Shown here: positions 62,786 through 64,000 of the stretch, piece by piece | How positions within the stretch are numbered: position 1 is the stretch's first letter | How the letters are laid out: the number at the start of each line of letters is the position of its first letter | Source: Actinoplanes lutulentus | GTDB lineage: Bacteria > Actinomycetota > Actinomycetes > Mycobacteriales > Micromonosporaceae | Reading direction: 5' to 3' | Length of the DNA: 64,000 nucleotides | Assembly (NCBI RefSeq): GCF_003259845.1 | Contig: NZ_QLMJ01000005.1 | Span: 487,623 to 551,622 of the forward strand | Notes under the pieces: model-generated | Databases searched by the model: none | What the model was told of the DNA's origin: nothing | The model's input: only the letters and a program-made list of their open reading frames with translations | Translations under genes and position numbers: made by a program

Positions 62786-64000
62786 CTAGCCGAAGCCCTT
62801 CATCGCCGACCAGTTGACCGTGATGATGGCGTCCTTGAAGGTGCCGGTGTCAGTGGCGCTCGGCCAGTAGACCTTGACGATGCCGGTGTCGCCACGACGG
62901 GTCCAGATATCCGGGATCGTGTCGCCGTTGACGTCCGGGATGCCCACCACGACGGGGACGTTGGCGGTGGTCCAGCCGGTGCCGTACTGGGCGTCGCTGC
63001 CCTTGAGCGAGGCGGCGGCGGTCTTGAGCGAGTCCAGGGTGACGCTGCCCGCGACCGTGCCCGGCTTGCCCTGCCGGAGATACATGATGCCGGTGTCCGG
63101 CTTGCGGAACGTCATGTCCGGCGTGCCGTCGAGGTTGACGTCCGCGATGTTGACGATCTCGGCGGTGGACCAGGCGGTCCCCTCCATCAGCGTCGCGGTC
63201 TGGAAGCTGGCGCCGGTGTAACCGGACAGCAGCCAGAACGCGGAGCCTGCCCGGATCGCCAGGTCAGGCAGCTTGTCGCCGGTGATGTCACCGACCGCCT
63301 TGATCTGCGTCCAGGTGGAGGTGGCCGGGGCGTTCGACGGCAGCATGACCTTCAGGCGCTGGTCGACGTTGAAGCTGCCGTAGCCGTCACCGGGGTAGAG
63401 CCAGAAGCTGCCGTCGTAGTGCCGGACGAACAGGTCGGTGGTGCCGTCACCCGGGTAGGTGTCGGCGTACTTCGTGATGAGCGACGTCTTGCCGCTGACC
63501 GAGTCGAACCAGTGTCCGGTCGGGTCCAGCTTGTTCCCGGTGCTGTACGACGAGACCAGACACGGGTGGATGCCGCCGTTGGGCTGGCTGGGACAGGTCC
63601 GCAGCCGGCCGTCGCCGTTGATGACGAGCAGGTCCGGCATCTTGTCGCCGGTCAGGTCGTGCGGCTGGTCCGCGACGTCGCTCGGCATCACGTACGTGAC
63701 GTAGCTGGTCTGCGGGCTGGGGTTGCCGACCGCGTCGAACGCCTTGACCCACAGTGCGTTCGGACCAGCGTTACGGGGCTTCAGGTCGGTCACCGTGAGC
63801 TTGCCGGCGGTGGCGTTCAGCGTCCGCGGCTCCTGGCCGGAGAACGAGAACGTGAACTTCGTCGCGCCGGTGGACTCGAAGGTGACCGGGCCGGTCTGGC
63901 CGAATTTCACGGTGGCCCAGGTGGCGCCGTCCGCTGTCGCTTCGAGGAAGACGTCGCTGGTCACGTCCGGCGCCGGTGGTGCGGAGGCGTCGATGGTGAT
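62786..64000 (-). CDS. Secreted FG-GAP/VCBS-repeat protein, C-terminal part
   Basis: The frame is open to the window's right edge, so the N-terminus is missing; the visible 404 codons include a GTG at 63964 that is probably not the start. The upstream portion (APPAPDVTSDVFLEATADGA, then WVKAFDAVGNPSP) looks like a bacterial Ig-like or Fn3-type domain. The rest consists of repeated blades with Ca-binding motifs: LTGDKMPDLLVINGDGRL, ITGDKLPDLAIRAGSAFWL, NLDGTPDMTFRKPDTG and DVNGDTIPDIWTRRGDTG. Such seven-bladed propellers are common in exported actinomycete proteins, often fused to enzymes. The enzyme part, if any, is outside the window. Confidence 0.85.
   Translation of the reverse strand: MTIDASAPPAPDVTSDVFLEATADGATWATVKFGQTGPVTFESTGATKFTFSFSGQEPRTLNATAGKLTVTDLKPRNAGPNALWVKAFDAVGNPSPQTSYVTYVMPSDVADQPHDLTGDKMPDLLVINGDGRLRTCPSQPNGGIHPCLVSSYSTGNKLDPTGHWFDSVSGKTSLITKYADTYPGDGTTDLFVRHYDGSFWLYPGDGYGSFNVDQRLKVMLPSNAPATSTWTQIKAVGDITGDKLPDLAIRAGSAFWLLSGYTGASFQTATLMEGTAWSTAEIVNIADVNLDGTPDMTFRKPDTGIMYLRQGKPGTVAGSVTLDSLKTAAASLKGSDAQYGTGWTTANVPVVVGIPDVNGDTIPDIWTRRGDTGIVKVYWPSATDTGTFKDAIITVNWSAMKGFG

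Overview
The window is high-GC DNA with dense GTG/TTG starts and gene content typical of a mycelial actinomycete. It carries PIM biosynthesis genes, actinobacterial holin-X/DUF3618/DUF4235 proteins, two eukaryotic-type Ser/Thr kinases, Sec genes with an Ala/Pro-rich SecD, cyanophycin synthetase and a urease operon without ureE. A FliA/WhiG-type sigma factor together with this gene content suggests Micromonosporaceae, most likely Actinoplanes or a close relative. The genus is inference; no rRNA or tRNA gene is visible to test it.

Layout. 0-6.6 kb: end of a DUF1206 membrane protein, an MscS channel, a three-gene membrane-stress cassette, a cold-shock gene with a long leader, an aldo/keto reductase divergent from a methyltransferase, and an adenosine-deaminase-like enzyme. 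6.6-12.4 kb: a small membrane protein, a secreted HExxH protein with Fn3 and ricin-type domains, an OmpR-type two-component system whose kinase seems to start with CTG, and an ADP-ribosylglycohydrolase. 12.6-41.6 kb: a conserved housekeeping block in the order known from Mycobacterium tuberculosis Rv2614c-Rv2580c: thrS, (GGDEF), HIT/Ap4A phosphorylase, pgsA, PIM acyltransferase, pimA, pdxS, pdxT, yebC, ruvCAB, yajC-secD-secF, apt, relA, cyclophilins, MBL hydrolase, hisS. It is interrupted by a TetR/flavin-monooxygenase/EF-G-like island (17.1-21.1 kb), and pdxS is inverted relative to pdxT. 42.7-48.4 kb: MFS exporter, HxlR regulator divergent from a thioesterase, and cyanophycin synthetase. 48.7-52.3 kb: a Ser/Thr kinase with an extracellular CBM2-like domain, a small unknown protein, and a FliA-like sigma factor. 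52.4-57.1 kb: ureABCFGD on the minus strand. 57.4-61.2 kb: a TetR repressor divergent from a self-sufficient CYP102-type P450-reductase fusion with twin operators between them. 61.3-64 kb: a second Ser/Thr kinase and the end of a secreted FG-GAP/VCBS-type protein.

The most unusual signal is non-coding. Two roughly 1-kb gaps, both between convergent genes (24.45-25.39 kb and 41.65-42.75 kb), share the same modules: AGCCGTAGC-type palindromes (one has perfect 26-bp arms), short GC-rich tandem repeats, and arrays with a 62/63-bp period whose units are bounded by GTGTCGA...TCGACAC. I know no name for this repeat family. A second recurrent feature is leaderless transcription: at least nine genes have a TAnnnT -10 element ending 6-8 nt before the start codon, two of them on each side of a TetR operator.
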